Assembly (NCBI RefSeq): GCF_016126015.1
Contig: NZ_JAEFDB010000002.1
Span: 1-64,000 of the forward strand
Direction of reading: 5' to 3'
DNA length: 64,000 bases
Origin: Capnocytophaga periodontitidis
GTDB taxonomy: Bacteria; Bacteroidota; Bacteroidia; Flavobacteriales; Flavobacteriaceae
Below, in pieces: positions 15,014 to 23,983 of the stretch; position 1 is the first letter of the stretch; each line of letters opens with the position of its first letter. Under the pieces are notes generated by a model. It ran no database searches. It was not told the origin of the DNA and saw nothing but the letters and a program-made list of their open reading frames with translations. Position numbers and translations under genes: made by a program.

Positions 15014-16807
15014 TTATTGGGTGAAATAGATTAGTTTTCGCCTATAAATGCTCAGTAATTTTGATTTGGAAACAAATCCTTCGTACTTACCGTCCTTCAC
15101 TACGGGCAGATTCCACGCGCCGGTGTGCTGAAACTTATCCATTACAGTGCTCATTTTGTCCTTGCCCATTTCTATGATGGCAGGTGGTTTTTGCATTAGT
15201 TCTACGGCAGGAATCTTGTCGTAATAATCGGTTTCGAAAATCAAGTGCCGTATGTCGTCAAGCAGGATTACGCCTTGTAGCGTACCCGTTTCGCGGTCGA
15301 GTACGGGGTAGATGTTGCGGTTTGATTCGCGCACAGCATTGTACACTACCTCGCGGAGTTTCATATCGGTATATACGGGAGTGAAATTGTGTTCCACCAC
15401 TTGGTCGAAGTCCATTAGAGTGAGTATAGATTGGTCTTTGTTTTGGGATATGAGCTCTCCTTTTCTGCCTAATTCCATTGTGTAAATAGAATATTTATTG
15501 AAATATTTGGCTACCGAAAACGATACCGCGGCGGTGAGCATTGCTGGTACTAACAGCGAATAACCTCCGGTTACTTCGGCAATGAGGAAGACGGCTGTAA
15601 GTGGTGCGTGCAATACGCCCGTCATTAGGGCAGTCATTCCCACCAAAGTAAAGTTAGGCAAAGCTGCCTTGTAACCCAAAATAGGAAACTCGTTGATAAT
15701 CCGCGCGAAGCAGTTGCCCATCACTCCGCCCATAAACAACATAGGTGAAAAGATACCCCCAACACCTCCTGCACCAAAGGTGAGCGAGGTAGCGACGACT
15801 TTGGCAAAGGTGAGCGCTGCCAAAAGTAGGATAATCACCCACGCATTGGATAAATCCCAACCAAAAATATTGCTACTCAGTGATAATTCGGGGTGACCCT
15901 CTTTCAAGTGATTGATAATCTCGTGTCCTTCGCCGTAAAGTGGTGGCATTATGTAGATAAGCAACCCCAAAAGAGCTCCACCTACCACAATTCGGAGCCA
16001 AGGGGAGGAGATTTTTTTGAAAGCAGCGTTGATTTTTTCATAAATATAGGTAAAATAAGCCGACATCAGTCCGCCTACAACCCCTAAAAGAATGTAAAAC
16101 GGAATGCCTTGCAATGAAAAAGCACGTGTAATCGTCATTGGGATTAGCACTTCACTACCAAAGAAGAAATAAGAGGTGAATACTCCGCAAAGGGAAGCAA
16201 TAAACAGTGGTATGAGCGATGAAAGCGTTAAATCTAAGCCAAAAACCTCAATAGCAAACAATATGGCTGCAATAGGCACTTTGAAGATAGCTGCCAAAGC
16301 TGCTGCACAGGCACACGCTAAGAGCAACATTCGGTTAGATTGGTTGATGTGAAAAAATCTACAGATATTAGAGCTTATGCCTGCTCCTGTTACTACCATA
16401 GGCCCTTCGAGCCCTACCGACCCTCCAAAGCCAATAGTGATAGGAGCAGTGAGAATACTGCCATACGCCTGATAACGTTTCATTATCCCTTTTTGATGCG
16501 CTACTGCATAGAGAATTGAGGGAATTCCGTGATTTACATCGTGGCGTATTACATATTTTTTTACCAAATACACAATGGCAAAACCTAACATCGGGAGGAT
16601 AAAATAAAAACCGTAGGTAATTGTTTGTGCGAGTTTACCGTCTAACAGCCACTGAATAAGGTGTGTGAACGAGCGCATTGCCAAAGCCGCTAAGCCTGTA
16701 GCAATACCTATTACCCCGCTGAGAATGAGGATGAAATGCCTATCGGAAATATGTTTTACACGCCAAATTAAAAGACGTTTGAGAAGATGTTGTGGGTGGG
16801 TAGTCAT
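15014..16807 (-). CDS. clcA: CLC-family chloride/proton antiporter with CBS domains
   Basis: This 597-residue protein has about ten membrane helices and then two CBS domains from about residue 455. The selectivity motifs are present: HGIPS (for GSGIP), GGSVGLEGP with the gating Glu, and GGIFSPMLF (for GxFxP). A Glu in ILFAIEVF sits where antiporters carry the internal proton-transfer glutamate, so exchange rather than passive conduction is likely. The CBS pair suggests nucleotide control. A TACTTTTG promoter element lies 24 bp upstream. The symbol is by family resemblance. Confidence 0.88.
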   Translation of the reverse strand: MTTHPQHLLKRLLIWRVKHISDRHFILILSGVIGIATGLAALAMRSFTHLIQWLLDGKLAQTITYGFYFILPMLGFAIVYLVKKYVIRHDVNHGIPSILYAVAHQKGIMKRYQAYGSILTAPITIGFGGSVGLEGPMVVTGAGISSNICRFFHINQSNRMLLLACACAAALAAIFKVPIAAILFAIEVFGLDLTLSSLIPLFIASLCGVFTSYFFFGSEVLIPMTITRAFSLQGIPFYILLGVVGGLMSAYFTYIYEKINAAFKKISSPWLRIVVGGALLGLLIYIMPPLYGEGHEIINHLKEGHPELSLSSNIFGWDLSNAWVIILLLAALTFAKVVATSLTFGAGGVGGIFSPMLFMGGVMGNCFARIINEFPILGYKAALPNFTLVGMTALMTGVLHAPLTAVFLIAEVTGGYSLLVPAMLTAAVSFSVAKYFNKYSIYTMELGRKGELISQNKDQSILTLMDFDQVVEHNFTPVYTDMKLREVVYNAVRESNRNIYPVLDRETGTLQGVILLDDIRHLIFETDYYDKIPAVELMQKPPAIIEMGKDKMSTVMDKFQHTGAWNLPVVKDGKYEGFVSKSKLLSIYRRKLIYFTQ

Positions 16808-16830
16808 TGTTTATATTGAAAAATCAGCGG

Positions 16831-16838
16831 CAAAAGTA
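16831..16838 (-). promoter_or_regulatory. promoter -7 element for clcA, TACTTTTG
   Basis: This is a minus-strand -7 element 24 bp before the CLC gene. It lies back to back with a plus-strand element at 16860 for the DUF488 gene. Confidence 0.5.
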
Positions 16839-16859
16839 CGAAATATTTACTTTTTTCAC

Positions 16860-16867
16860 TACCTTTG
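16860..16867 (+). promoter_or_regulatory. promoter -7 element, TACCTTTG
   Basis: This is a plus-strand -7 element 23 bp before the DUF488 gene, divergent from the clcA promoter. Confidence 0.55.
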
Positions 16868-16889
16868 TGCGAACTAATACAGATAAACA

Positions 16890-17228
16890 ATGGAAATACA
16901 TCTCAAACGCGTATATGAAGAAAACGACCCTAACGATGGTTTTAGAGTACTTGCCGACCGCCTTTGGCCACGCGGCATTAAAAAAGAAGCACTTGCTTTA
17001 GACCTTTGGGCAAAGGAAATCGCCCCAAGCACCGAATTGCGCAAACGCTATCATCAAGATGGTGATTTCGAAACTTTTAAAAAGGATTATACCGAAGAAC
17101 TAAAACACAATGTGGATTTTCCGGCTTTTTGCGAAAAGCTGAAAGCACACAAAGTGGTAACCTTGCTCACTGCCAGCAAAGAGATTGACAAAAGTGCCTT
17201 ACCTATCTTGCTATCTCAAATAAGCTGA
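16890..17228 (+). CDS. DUF488 family protein (YeaO-like)
   Basis: This is a 112-residue DUF488 protein with the full family signature: KRVYEENDPNDGFRVLADRLWPRGIKKEAL, then DLWAKEIAPSTELRKRYHQD, and the C-terminal strand KVVTLLTASKEID. The family is widespread and has no proven role. It is a single-gene unit, and its 3' end overlaps the convergent mvaD gene by 13 bp. No terminator is visible between them. Confidence 0.88.
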   Translation: MEIHLKRVYEENDPNDGFRVLADRLWPRGIKKEALALDLWAKEIAPSTELRKRYHQDGDFETFKKDYTEELKHNVDFPAFCEKLKAHKVVTLLTASKEIDKSALPILLSQIS

Positions 17229-18247
17229 CCTATTTCGTCGTGAATGTAGAGTCGTCCTTCACAGAATTGCGCTAATTCTTCTTCTATAAACCATTTTGCT
17301 TCTGTAATAGAAGTTTTAGGGTATAACAAGTGTACATTGGCGCCTGCATCAAGAGTGAAGCAGAGGGGTACTTTGGTGTCTTTTCGGTATTGCCAAATAC
17401 GCTGAATAACTTCTAAGGTATTGGGACGCATTAAGATAAAGTACGGAATGCTGGTTTGCATCATCGCGTGAAGGGTGAGGGCTTCACTTTCAACAACCTC
17501 CATAAAATGGTCTAAATCACCGGAAGCAAAACTGCTAACTAGTTGGTTGATATGCTCGTTGGCTTGTGCAAAACGAGCCTCGGCAAAAGGATGACCGTGC
17601 ATCAGGTTGTGCCCAACGGTGCTACTCACTTGTTTCTGACCGCGGTCGATGAGTAAAATAGTATCTTGGTAATTTTGAAAAACTTCGTGAACGGGTAGGG
17701 GGTAAGTAATGCCATACTCGTCTGAACTGCCTGTAATAGCAGGGTGTTCGCCCCATACAACGATACTGCCTTTTACACTACGGCAAGCACTACCCGAACC
17801 TAAGCGCGCTAAGAAAGACGCTTTTTGCCAAAAGGCTTCTTCGGTATAAGTTTCGCCTAATTCTTCAGCTATTTTCATCAAACATACCGAAAGGGCAGCC
17901 ATAGCACTCGCTGAAGAGGCAATACCACTACTATGTGGGAATGAATTATGAGAGGCAATGTTGAAGTGATAATCCTTTAAAAAAGGTAGATAAGGAAGAA
18001 TACGCTCGAAAAAAGTGCTGATTTTAGGGTGAAAGGATGGTTTAGGTTGTCCATCAAAGCTAAAGTTAAAAGAAAAAGGATCGCCTGAAGCTATAGAAGA
18101 TTCAGTTCTACGTTCATAATCGATAGAAGTTTGGGTATAACAATGCGTAAGAGTGAAACTAATAGAGGGGTTTGCGGGGAGTTGTTCTCCCTTTTTGCCC
18201 CAATATTTTACGAGGGCAATGTTACTGGGTGCTTTGAATGTTGTCAT
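17216..18247 (-). CDS. mvaD: diphosphomevalonate decarboxylase
   Basis: MvaD makes isopentenyl diphosphate from mevalonate diphosphate. The 343-residue protein shows the GHMP-kinase-fold start KAPSNIALVKYWGKK, the NPSISFTLTHCYTQT segment, the phosphate-binding loop HSSGIASSASAMAALS, and the ARLGSGSACRSVKGSIVVWG block with the catalytic Ser/Arg region. This places isoprenoid synthesis on the mevalonate route, as in Flavobacteriia. It converges on the DUF488 gene and overlaps it by 13 bp. Upstream is filler repeat DNA at 18253 rather than a clear promoter. Confidence 0.93.
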   Translation of the reverse strand: MTTFKAPSNIALVKYWGKKGEQLPANPSISFTLTHCYTQTSIDYERRTESSIASGDPFSFNFSFDGQPKPSFHPKISTFFERILPYLPFLKDYHFNIASHNSFPHSSGIASSASAMAALSVCLMKIAEELGETYTEEAFWQKASFLARLGSGSACRSVKGSIVVWGEHPAITGSSDEYGITYPLPVHEVFQNYQDTILLIDRGQKQVSSTVGHNLMHGHPFAEARFAQANEHINQLVSSFASGDLDHFMEVVESEALTLHAMMQTSIPYFILMRPNTLEVIQRIWQYRKDTKVPLCFTLDAGANVHLLYPKTSITEAKWFIEEELAQFCEGRLYIHDEIGQLI

Positions 18248-18328
18248 TTTTATTAGGTAAGAGGTAACAAGTAAAGCCAGCGAGTTGGCGCAGCTGGGTA
18301 TGTGAGTAAAGTTAGCGAGGACTTTGAT

Positions 18329-18652
18329 TTAAAATAAGGGTTTTTGTTTAGCGCTTCTGAATCTGAGAATTATTACAATATCTTCTTTGACTTCATAGTA
18401 AAGTATAAACTTCTTTTTAAAGAAAATGCGTTGATAAACATTTTCTTCTTCTATGTATTGAGCTAAAAAATAAGGATCTTCTTCTATTTCTTTCTGAACT
18501 TTTTCTGTTTCAATTGCTATTTTCACAGAATAAGTATCGGATTTATTGTTTTCACTCCAAAAGTCTAAAGTGTTTTCTAATTCTGTTCTTGCCTTACCCG
18601 ACCATTTTACTCGTATACTTTTTTCTGATAATTTCAAACAATTCTCCTCCAT
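18329..18652 (-). CDS. RelE/ParE-family toxin
   Basis: This small RelE/ParE-fold protein has VKWSGKARTELENTLDFW near its start and a closing IFFKKKFILYYEVKEDIVIILRFRSAKQKPLF, with the Phe-Arg-Ser-Ala signature typical of the family. The start is uncertain. An ATG at 18652 overlaps the upstream antitoxin by 59 bp, a TTG at 18637 overlaps by 44 bp, and an ATG at 18676 by 83 bp; homologues usually begin near the Val-Lys-Trp. ParE toxins act on gyrase and RelE toxins on ribosomes; the target cannot be told from the sequence. Confidence 0.8.
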   Translation of the reverse strand: MEENCLKLSEKSIRVKWSGKARTELENTLDFWSENNKSDTYSVKIAIETEKVQKEIEEDPYFLAQYIEEENVYQRIFFKKKFILYYEVKEDIVIILRFRSAKQKPLF

Positions 18653-18833
18653 CAATCCAATTACCATTTTTAACATCTTCGCGAGCTAAAGCAATTGCTT
18701 CTCTATCCTCATCAGTAATTAGAGAGGGGTATTCATAAGGATTGGTTACCTCAATCCCTATTGTAGCAAAGTAATCAACTATTTGTTGATACTCTTCAAA
18801 ATTAATATTTTTGTTTAAGACAAGTGTGTTCAT
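18594..18833 (-). CDS. putative antitoxin of the RelE/ParE toxin
   Basis: This is a 79-residue protein whose C-terminal half (DEDREAIALAREDVKNGNWIDGGEL) matches the tail style of antitoxins that pair with RelE/ParE toxins, where a DREAI-like helix precedes a short loop. It overlaps the toxin gene. The pair lies between mvaD and accD and adds a third TA module to the first 19 kb. Confidence 0.7.
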   Translation of the reverse strand: MNTLVLNKNINFEEYQQIVDYFATIGIEVTNPYEYPSLITDEDREAIALAREDVKNGNWIDGGELFEIIRKKYTSKMVG

Positions 18834-18862
18834 ATTGTTGTTGGTCTTTTTGGGGTTACCCT

Positions 18863-19723
18863 TTATCTCACTGGGCGGTTCATCACTAAGTCGATGTAGA
18901 GATTTACCTTGTCTTTGAGTTCTTTGCGGTTTACGATGAAGTCTAAGAAACCGTGTTCGAGTAAGAACTCAGCAGTTTGGAAGTCTTCTGGGAGGTCTTG
19001 CCCTGTGGTGTCCTTCACTACACGCGGACCTGCAAAGCCTATGAGGGCGCCTGGTTCGGCGATGTTGATGTCGCCTAACATTGCAAATGAAGCGCTAATA
19101 CCTCCCGTAGTAGGGTCGGTACAGAGGGAGATGTAAGGCAGTTTGGCTTCGTCGAGCTGAGCGAGTTTGATAGAGGTTTTAGCCATTTGCATTAGCGAAA
19201 GGGCAGCTTCCATCATTCGGGCGCCTCCTGATTTAGAAATCATTAAGAAGGGGAGTTTGTGTTTGATAGCATAGTCGATAGCGCGGCAGATTTTTTCACC
19301 TACTACGCTTCCCATAGAGCCCCCGATGAAAGCGAAATCCATACAGCCTATTACTATAGGTTTGCCTTTGGAGTTACCGACAGCGGTGCGTACGGCATCT
19401 TTAAGGTCTGTTTTTTGGGTAGCTTCTTCTAAGCGTTGAGTATAGGCTTTGGTATCCACGAAATTGAGGGGGTCTTTAGAAGTCATTTCGGGGTTGAGTT
19501 CTTGAAATTCGTTGTTGTCAAACAATATTTGGAAGTACTCTTTACTGCCTATACGCACGTGGTAACCATCGTCGGGACTTACGTAGAAGTTGGTGGCTAA
19601 CTCGTCCTGTTCTACGATGTTACCGCTGGGAGATTTATACCATAATCCTTTAGGGATATCTTTTTTTTCCTCAGTTGAGGTTTGTATTCCTTTTGCTGTT
19701 CTTTTAAACCAAGACATAATCAA
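18863..19723 (-). CDS. accD: acetyl-CoA carboxylase carboxyltransferase subunit beta
   Basis: AccD with AccA transfers the carboxyl group to acetyl-CoA to start fatty acid synthesis. The 286-residue protein keeps the crotonase-fold core: [41 protein letters not shown], and [17 protein letters not shown]. The N-terminal zinc ribbon has lost all four cysteines: Ser31, Gly34, Ser49 and Asp52 stand where C-x2-C and C-x2-C are expected (GLWYKSPSG, then [13 protein letters not shown]). Position 3 (MSWFKR) is an alternative start. A TACTTTTG promoter element lies 18 bp upstream. Confidence 0.95.
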   Translation of the reverse strand: MIMSWFKRTAKGIQTSTEEKKDIPKGLWYKSPSGNIVEQDELATNFYVSPDDGYHVRIGSKEYFQILFDNNEFQELNPEMTSKDPLNFVDTKAYTQRLEEATQKTDLKDAVRTAVGNSKGKPIVIGCMDFAFIGGSMGSVVGEKICRAIDYAIKHKLPFLMISKSGGARMMEAALSLMQMAKTSIKLAQLDEAKLPYISLCTDPTTGGISASFAMLGDINIAEPGALIGFAGPRVVKDTTGQDLPEDFQTAEFLLEHGFLDFIVNRKELKDKVNLYIDLVMNRPVR

Positions 19724-19740
19724 TTAGTTTTAGTGAAGTG

Positions 19741-19748
19741 CAAAAGTA
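19741..19748 (-). promoter_or_regulatory. promoter -7 element for accD, TACTTTTG
   Basis: This minus-strand -7 element lies 18 bp before the accD start. The rest of the gap up to the tRNA promoter is AT-rich with no other recognised feature. Confidence 0.5.
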
Positions 19749-19892
19749 CGAAGTTTTTTTTAAATAGCAATTTTTAGCTAACAAATAGTATGATTGCTAA
19801 AGGTTAAAAAAACTAAAGATTTGTTCTATTAATAGGGGAAGTTGAAAAAATCACTTGAGGAATTGGCGGTAGATAAAAAAAACTTAAAAAAA

Positions 19893-19923
19893 TTTGCAGA
19901 TTCAAAAAACTGTTGTACCTTTG
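19893..19923 (+). promoter_or_regulatory. tRNA-Leu promoter, TTTG-N19-TACCTTTG
   Basis: This is the best promoter of the window. TTTG at 19893-19896 and TACCTTTG at 19916-19923 are 19 nt apart, exactly the Bacteroidota housekeeping consensus. The tRNA starts 31 bp downstream. Confidence 0.85.
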
Positions 19924-19954
19924 CCGCGTCAATCAAACAAAAGTTCATCATTTT

Positions 19955-20036
19955 GCGGGTGTGGTGAAATTGGTAGACACGCTAGACTTAGGATCTAGTG
20001 CTTCACGGCGTGGGGGTTCGAGTCCCTTCACCCGCA
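19955..20036 (+). tRNA. tRNA-Leu(UAG)
   Basis: This is an 82-nt class II tRNA. The acceptor GCGGGTG pairs with CACCCGC before discriminator A. The anticodon stem CTAGA/TCTAG encloses the loop CTTAGGA, giving anticodon TAG for Leu CTN codons. A long variable arm (TGCTTCACGGCGT) and the T-loop GGTTCGAGTCC follow. CCA is not encoded. A consensus promoter precedes it and a strong hairpin terminator follows. Confidence 0.95.
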
Positions 20037-20041
20037 CTTGC

Positions 20042-20072
20042 AAAAGGCTGCCTACATCAGGCAGCCTTTTTT
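20042..20072 (+). terminator. rho-independent terminator of tRNA-Leu
   Basis: The stem AAAAGGCTGCCT / AGGCAGCCTTTT with a 5-nt loop ACATC is followed by a T tract, 6 bp after the tRNA. Confidence 0.88.
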
Positions 20073-20092
20073 GTTATTAATCAATAATAAGT

Positions 20093-20353
20093 ATGAAAGT
20101 ATCAGTAGAACTTACCTTCAGTCCGTTGCAAGATGATTTCGAGCAACCTATCATTCATTTTATCAAAAAATTGCGCGCCTCTGGGCTTATCGTGCAAGAA
20201 AATCCTCTTAGCACTCAAGTGTATGGCGACTACGCCCAAGTAATGAGCGTGCTCACTACCGAAATAGAAGAAGCACTCGAGCTGGTAGAACGCGGATTGA
20301 TGTACATAAAAATCGTAAAATCCGACCGCCACGAGTATAAACCATTTTTCTAA
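20093..20353 (+). CDS. MTH1187-type (UPF0045) thiamine-binding protein
   Basis: This 86-residue ferredoxin-like protein has the UPF0045 start KVSVELTFSPLQDDFEQPI, the helix HFIKKLRASGLIV, and the central ENPLSTQVYGDYAQVM motif. Members of the family bind thiamine in crystal structures. It is followed after 27 bp of repeat-like DNA by a PnuC-type transporter and a NadR-like kinase. The neighbours therefore leave open whether the cluster handles thiamine or nicotinamide riboside. Confidence 0.8.
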   Translation: MKVSVELTFSPLQDDFEQPIIHFIKKLRASGLIVQENPLSTQVYGDYAQVMSVLTTEIEEALELVERGLMYIKIVKSDRHEYKPFF

Positions 20354-20384
20354 TGACGAATGACAAATTACGAATGACGAATGA
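20353..20384. repeat. ACGAATG filler repeat that supplies the pnuC start codon
   Basis: Words ATGACGA, ATGACAAATTACGA and ATGACGA run from the stop of the thiamine-binding gene into the ATG at 20381. The start codon of the transporter lies inside the last repeat word (GAATGAC). The same word family is at 58288 and 61732. Confidence 0.7.
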
Positions 20385-21058
20385 CTGATTTTTTTGCGCA
20401 ATATAGAGGAGTAGAGACACATTTGGTAGTGCTCGAAATTATTGGGGTTATCTTTGGATTCCTCAGTGTGTGGTATGCTAAAAAAGGAAATATTTGGGTA
20501 TACCCTACGGGTATTATCAGCACGGTGCTCTTTGTGTACTTGCTATGGCACTATGTGTTGTGGGGTGATATGCTCATCAATGCTTATTATACAGCAATGA
20601 GCATCTACGGCTGGGTGTTGTGGGCAAAGAACGCACAGAATAATGTAATTACCATTTCGGTTACTACGCGCCGTGATTGGCAAATATGTGCGCTTCTGGG
20701 GCTGTTTAGTTTGAGTTTTGTAACCATAGTATATTACCTCAAACCTTATATCAAGAACGATTTTTCAATGCAGGACATTTCCTTAGGTTTTCACAACTTC
20801 CTCCCTACCGAATATGTTGATGTGTTCACTACTGCCATTTTCTTAGTAGGAATGTGGCTAATGGCAAAACGCAAGATAGAGAATTGGATTTTTTGGATTC
20901 TCGGAGATCTTATTTCGGTGCCGCTCTACTTCAAAAAAGGAATGCTTTTTACTTCTTTTCAGTATTTATTATTCACTATCATCGCCATAATGGGCTATAT
21001 AGAATGGAAAAAACACTTGCGCAACGAGAGAGTGACCTCAAACGTATCGTCTTTATAG
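20381..21058 (+). CDS. pnuC: PnuC-family vitamin transporter
   Basis: This 225-residue protein has seven predicted membrane helices and the PnuC pattern: EIIGVIFGFLSVWYAKKGNIWVYPTGIIST at the N-terminus, INAYYTAMSIYGWVLW, and a C-terminal SVPLYFKKGMLFTSFQYLLF with WKKHL. PnuC proteins take up nicotinamide riboside, and close relatives in Bacteroidota (PnuT) take up thiamine, by facilitated diffusion driven by phosphorylation. The downstream kinase overlaps it by 55 bp and would provide that trapping step if the substrate is nicotinamide riboside. Confidence 0.85.
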   Translation: MTDFFAQYRGVETHLVVLEIIGVIFGFLSVWYAKKGNIWVYPTGIISTVLFVYLLWHYVLWGDMLINAYYTAMSIYGWVLWAKNAQNNVITISVTTRRDWQICALLGLFSLSFVTIVYYLKPYIKNDFSMQDISLGFHNFLPTEYVDVFTTAIFLVGMWLMAKRKIENWIFWILGDLISVPLYFKKGMLFTSFQYLLFTIIAIMGYIEWKKHLRNERVTSNVSSL

Positions 21059-21561
21059 GTCCTGAATGTACGGGCAAAACTACGCTGAGTCGTACCCTTG
21101 CCGAGCGTTACCAAACCGTATGGGTTGAGGAGTATATGCGCACTTATTTGCAGCACAAGTGGGATACCCAGCACCTCACCTGTACCCCCGATGACCTACT
21201 GCCCATCGCCCGCGGACAAATAGCGCTTGAAAACAAACGCATTGAGCAAGCTAATAAAGTGTTATTCTGTGATACTTGTCTGTTAGAACTGATGATTTAT
21301 TCGTATCTTTACTATGGCTATTGCGACCCATTGATAGAGCACGCTGCTCTTGCCCATCATTACGATGCTATTTTTCTTACCTATATAGATGTACCTTGGC
21401 AAGCCGACGACCTACGCGACAAACCTTACGAACGTGAAAGTGTTTTTACTTTCTTTCAAAAACAATTAGACGACCGAGGTATAAAATATCAAATTTTAAA
21501 AGGAAGTGTTGAAGAGAGGATACTTTTTGTAGGAGATAGAGGGTTAGGATATAAGGAATAG
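21004..21561 (+). CDS. NadR-like ATP-binding protein / ribosylnicotinamide kinase
   Basis: This 185-residue P-loop kinase has IVFIGPECTGKTTLSRTLAERY, VWVEEYMRTYL and FCDTCLLELMIYS, the pattern of the C-terminal kinase domain of NadR. The nicotinamide mononucleotide adenylyltransferase and DNA-binding parts of full NadR are absent. I set the start at ATG 21004 (MEKTLAQRES); the frame is open further up only inside pnuC. The 55-bp overlap with pnuC implies tight coupling of uptake and phosphorylation. Confidence 0.8.
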   Translation: MEKTLAQRESDLKRIVFIGPECTGKTTLSRTLAERYQTVWVEEYMRTYLQHKWDTQHLTCTPDDLLPIARGQIALENKRIEQANKVLFCDTCLLELMIYSYLYYGYCDPLIEHAALAHHYDAIFLTYIDVPWQADDLRDKPYERESVFTFFQKQLDDRGIKYQILKGSVEERILFVGDRGLGYKE

Positions 21562-21569
21562 AAAATAAA

Positions 21570-21604
21570 AATCCCAAGTATTGTTGAAAACAATACTTGG
21601 GATT
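21570..21604. terminator. bidirectional terminator between the NadR-like gene and atpC
   Basis: A 15-bp stem (AATCCCAAGTATTGT with its complement) has a tiny GAA loop and is flanked by A and T tracts. It serves convergent transcription from both sides. Confidence 0.88.
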
Positions 21605-21626
21605 TTTTATATGAATTACTACACTA

Positions 21627-21863
21627 CTAATCGGCGAGGATGACAGCCTTGTTGTGATTACACTCCAAAGTGCCCCCGCTAATTGTAAAAGATTTCAGTT
21701 CTTTTTTACCTTCAAAAAGGGTAACCTCGCCCGCGGTAAGCATTGAAATGATAGGGGCGTGGTGGTCTAATATTACAAAAGGTCCCTTAGCCCCAGGAAC
21801 ATTCACTGCGGTTACTTCACCTTTAAACAAAAGGGCTTCGGGAGAGAGGATTTCTACTGTCAT
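21627..21863 (-). CDS. atpC: ATP synthase F1 epsilon subunit
   Basis: This 78-residue epsilon subunit has only the N-terminal beta-sandwich (VEILSPEALLFKGEVTAVNVPGAKGPFVILDHHAPIISML) and lacks the C-terminal helical hairpin, as usual in Bacteroidota. The start is ATG 21863 (MTVEIL). A GTG five codons upstream lies inside a GC-rich repeat and is unlikely. The gene follows atpD, with an inverted-repeat element inserted in the 103-bp gap, and ends at a strong terminator. Confidence 0.93.
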   Translation of the reverse strand: MTVEILSPEALLFKGEVTAVNVPGAKGPFVILDHHAPIISMLTAGEVTLFEGKKELKSFTISGGTLECNHNKAVILAD

Positions 21864-21865
21864 AA

Positions 21866-21953
21866 GTGCGAGCCGCACGGGCTTTTTTTGTTATTGTTTA
21901 AAACTTTGTCAAAGGTGCAAGCCGCACGGGCAATTAAGGACTTTGACAAAGTA
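21866..21953. repeat. inverted-repeat element with GCCGCACGGGC cores
   Basis: AACTTTGTCAAAG (21902-21914) and CTTTGACAAAGT (21941-21952) are terminal inverted repeats around GTGCAAGCCGCACGGGC. A second core copy GTGCGAGCCGCACGGGC lies at 21866-21882. The same element in opposite orientation is at 63134-63200. It sits between atpD and atpC. Confidence 0.8.
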
Positions 21954-21966
21954 TATGATATTCTGA

Positions 21967-23514
<1,548 letters not shown>

Positions 23515-23552
23515 AAAATCCTATTTCCTAATTTCTATTTTCTAATATCGCG

Positions 23553-23560
23553 CAAATGTA
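23553..23560 (-). promoter_or_regulatory. promoter -7 element for atpD, TACATTTG
   Basis: This is a minus-strand -7 element 78 bp before atpD. Confidence 0.5.
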
Positions 23561-23599
23561 GGAAGTTTTTTGTAAAGTAACAAATAAAAAAAGATTTTT

Positions 23600-23773
23600 T
23601 TATTAAGGAGTGATACTCGTTGTAGTATTACAAAGAAAAAGCGGGGATAAGAGAGAAAAGAGTATCCCCTACTTTTCTTTGTAATTGCCTGATTTTTCTT
23701 TACAGAGAATAGATGAAAGGAGATAAAAAAATCAGGACTTTAAAATAAAAGCAAATATTTCGGGGCAAAGATA
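23600..23773 (-). ncRNA. candidate structured RNA or atpD leader
   Basis: A minus-strand -7-like element (TATCTTTG, 23766-23773) is followed by two stable hairpins. The first is a 10-bp stem around 23688-23735 (CCTGATTTTT with its complement). The second spans 23627-23685, with a 13-bp outer stem (ATTACAAAGAAAA), an internal 3-nt bulge pair and a 7-bp inner stem (GGGGATA). A T-rich tract follows near 23592-23602. It could be a small RNA or the 5' leader of atpD. No known RNA family is recognised. Confidence 0.35.
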
Positions 23774-23955
23774 CAAAATTTACCCCCCCATTATGTTAAA
23801 TTACTGTTAAATCTTATAATCTTTAATGTTAAAATGTTAATTTAAGAGTAATAGGGGTTCATTTTTAAACATTGAGAAATTATGCGAGGTAGTTTTTTTA
23901 AGGGCGCTAATTGTTGTTTTATAGGGTTTTCTGCTTTCAATTGCAAAATTATTAT

Positions 23956-23963
23956 TAGCTTTG
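23956..23963 (+). promoter_or_regulatory. promoter -7 element, TAGCTTTG
   Basis: This is a plus-strand -7 element 21 bp before the bile acid:sodium symporter-like gene. Confidence 0.5.
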
Positions 23964-23983
23964 CAAAATCAAACTTATAGCAA

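Noticed and set aside
20854-21003. A longer N-terminus for the NadR-like kinase
   Set aside because: The extra 50 codons lie within pnuC and show no similarity to kinases; the P-loop domain begins just after ATG 21004.
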